Assembly: GCA_003260075.1 (NCBI GenBank)
Contig: QLIY01000001.1
Location: 620,001-684,000, forward strand
Source of the DNA: Phallusia mammillata
Lineage: Eukaryota > Chordata > Ascidiacea > Phlebobranchia > Ascidiidae
Reading direction: 5' to 3'
Length of the DNA stretch: 64,000 nucleotides
Under the pieces are notes generated by a model. It was given only the letters and a program-made list of their open reading frames with translations. It did no database searches and had not been told where the DNA came from. Positions 45,257-64,000 of this stretch are shown here, in pieces (position 1 is the first letter of the stretch; each line of letters opens with the position of its first letter). The position numbers and the translations under genes were made by a program.

Positions 45257-45907
45257 TTCCTACAACCAACTTGTGTGTTTAACTGTTCATTTACAACTCA
45301 CACATACTACAGATTTCAGTTCATTGCCAACCTAATTCGCACAAAAGAGACCCCGCCCGGCGTATCCCGAATTACATACAGAGGTCAACTCGTCAACACA
45401 AAAACGTAAACAAATCAATAATATTTCTATGTTGTTTTGTCACGGTTGACTGAAAACGCAAAAGTACAATCACCGAGCCAGGTAAAGAACCTTTATATTT
45501 TGCGGCAATTAAACACCCGAAGTTTCACCAATAAATAACGACTTAAGTTCAGACAAACTGTACTTAAATATTGTCTAGCACTAAATACATTAGCCAATTT
45601 GTAACACGGCATTCAACAACTGGCAAAGTTTGTGCCATAACACTTACACGAGGAAAGCATGGCGATCTGTGGTCACTGGTAAGAGTATAAGCAGCAAAGT
45701 ACAGCAAAAATGTTTTTTGCGTGAATTACTGCAGATTTATATTTGTGATTAAAAAATGCCTATTGTTCAGATAAATACTTTTGTTAGTATATTTTGCTTT
45801 TTGTTTGTGATGTTACATACAAATTCCTAAGACGGATTTAAACGTTTTAGAGATATATCTCAAATATGAGACAGTTAACTGCCAAGTGCCAATAAACGCT
45901 TGAAACT
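45257..45907. promoter_or_regulatory. Divergent promoter region TMEM143 / MCM3AP
   Basis: The two start codons face away from each other with 651 bp between them (ATG at 45256 on minus, ATG at 45908 on plus). The region holds the TMEM143 5' untranslated exon and no repeat element that I recognise. I see no convincing TATA box at a consistent distance. Shared regulation is an inference from spacing only. Confidence 0.5.
45332..45410 (-). other. Probable non-coding first exon of the TMEM143 homologue
   Basis: On the minus strand a GAATTAG|GTTGGC donor at 45332/45331 precedes a 72-bp intron that ends at the acceptor ggttgtag before 45259. Joined, the frame of the ATG at 45256 has a TAG stop immediately upstream, so this segment is 5' untranslated. 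Its upstream limit, and so the transcription start, cannot be seen; 45410 is a guess. Confidence 0.45.
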
Positions 45908-63698
<17,791 letters not shown>

Positions 63699-64000
63699 GT
63701 AAGAAATATTTGTTTGATGTGACAGGAATCCACCATGGGCTAACCAAGTGGTACTTAAACCTTTAAAATTTTGTGACCCCCTCATAGTAACCCTGATAAC
63801 CTGTGACACCTCGCTCAACAGTAAAAAGTCCATTGTACATTAAAAGTATGTTACATGGTAAATTGCAAAATTTAAGCAAATAAGTAGATGGGAAACTTTC
63901 AATTTCCTGGTGGTTGTCACTGTAGTATGGGTCCAGTTGTTGCATCCCAGGAAACTCCCTGAGGCCCCTGTTGCAAAACATTCAGCTATCCTGGGCCAGA

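Overview
The window reads as a stretch of chordate genome, most likely a tunicate of the Ciona type. This is inferred from chordate-specific gene content (a p140Cap/SRCIN1-type scaffold, TMEM143, MCM3AP/GANP), AT-rich non-coding DNA, mostly short introns with clean GT..AG borders, and pairs of near-identical segments that differ like two alleles of a highly polymorphic animal. There are no prokaryotic signals.

Layout. 1-4260: no coding exon recognised; one hAT MITE, a tandem duplication joined by poly-G, and an older diverged tandem duplication. 4261-39882 (+): 14 exons of an SRCIN1/KIAA1217 homologue, including a 16.4-kb intron (4481-20906). Inside its 8.4-kb intron (26421-34842), on the same strand, lies a complete two-exon PTB/PID-domain gene (32177-33705). 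That intron also carries a three-deep nest of hAT MITEs. 41605-45256 (-): a complete eight-exon TMEM143 homologue. 45257-45907: a compact head-to-head promoter region. 45908 to the window end (+): 32 exons of an MCM3AP (GANP) homologue with FG repeats, RRM, SAC3 domain, charged coiled coil and the C-terminal acetyltransferase-like region, continuing beyond the window. An antisense zinc-ribbon fragment lies in one of its introns (about 57760-58300).

The genes do not form a pathway. TMEM143 and MCM3AP share only a divergent promoter region; the PTB gene is a host-intron resident.

Two repeated signals stand out. (1) At least five unrelated dispersed repeats carry sequences that fold as type I hammerhead ribozymes: a CUGAUGA (or one-base variant) box, a paired stem II, GAAA, a short stem III, a UH cleavage dinucleotide and a complementary stem I, on both strands. 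The best are at 39614-39665 (-), 36854-36905 (+), 36668-36719 (-), 62793-62838 (+) and 52588-52628 (-). (2) More than twenty places have the form X, then about ten G or C, then X', where X and X' are near-identical and the homopolymer is missing from the continuous copy. They are all G up to 26.0 kb and all C from 29.6 kb. The MCM3AP reading frame closes only if these additions are removed, so I read them as unmerged haplotype overlaps around placeholder bases rather than biology, but they need checking. A family of 8-bp-TSD hAT MITEs, tRNA-derived SINEs and older tandem duplications make up much of the rest.
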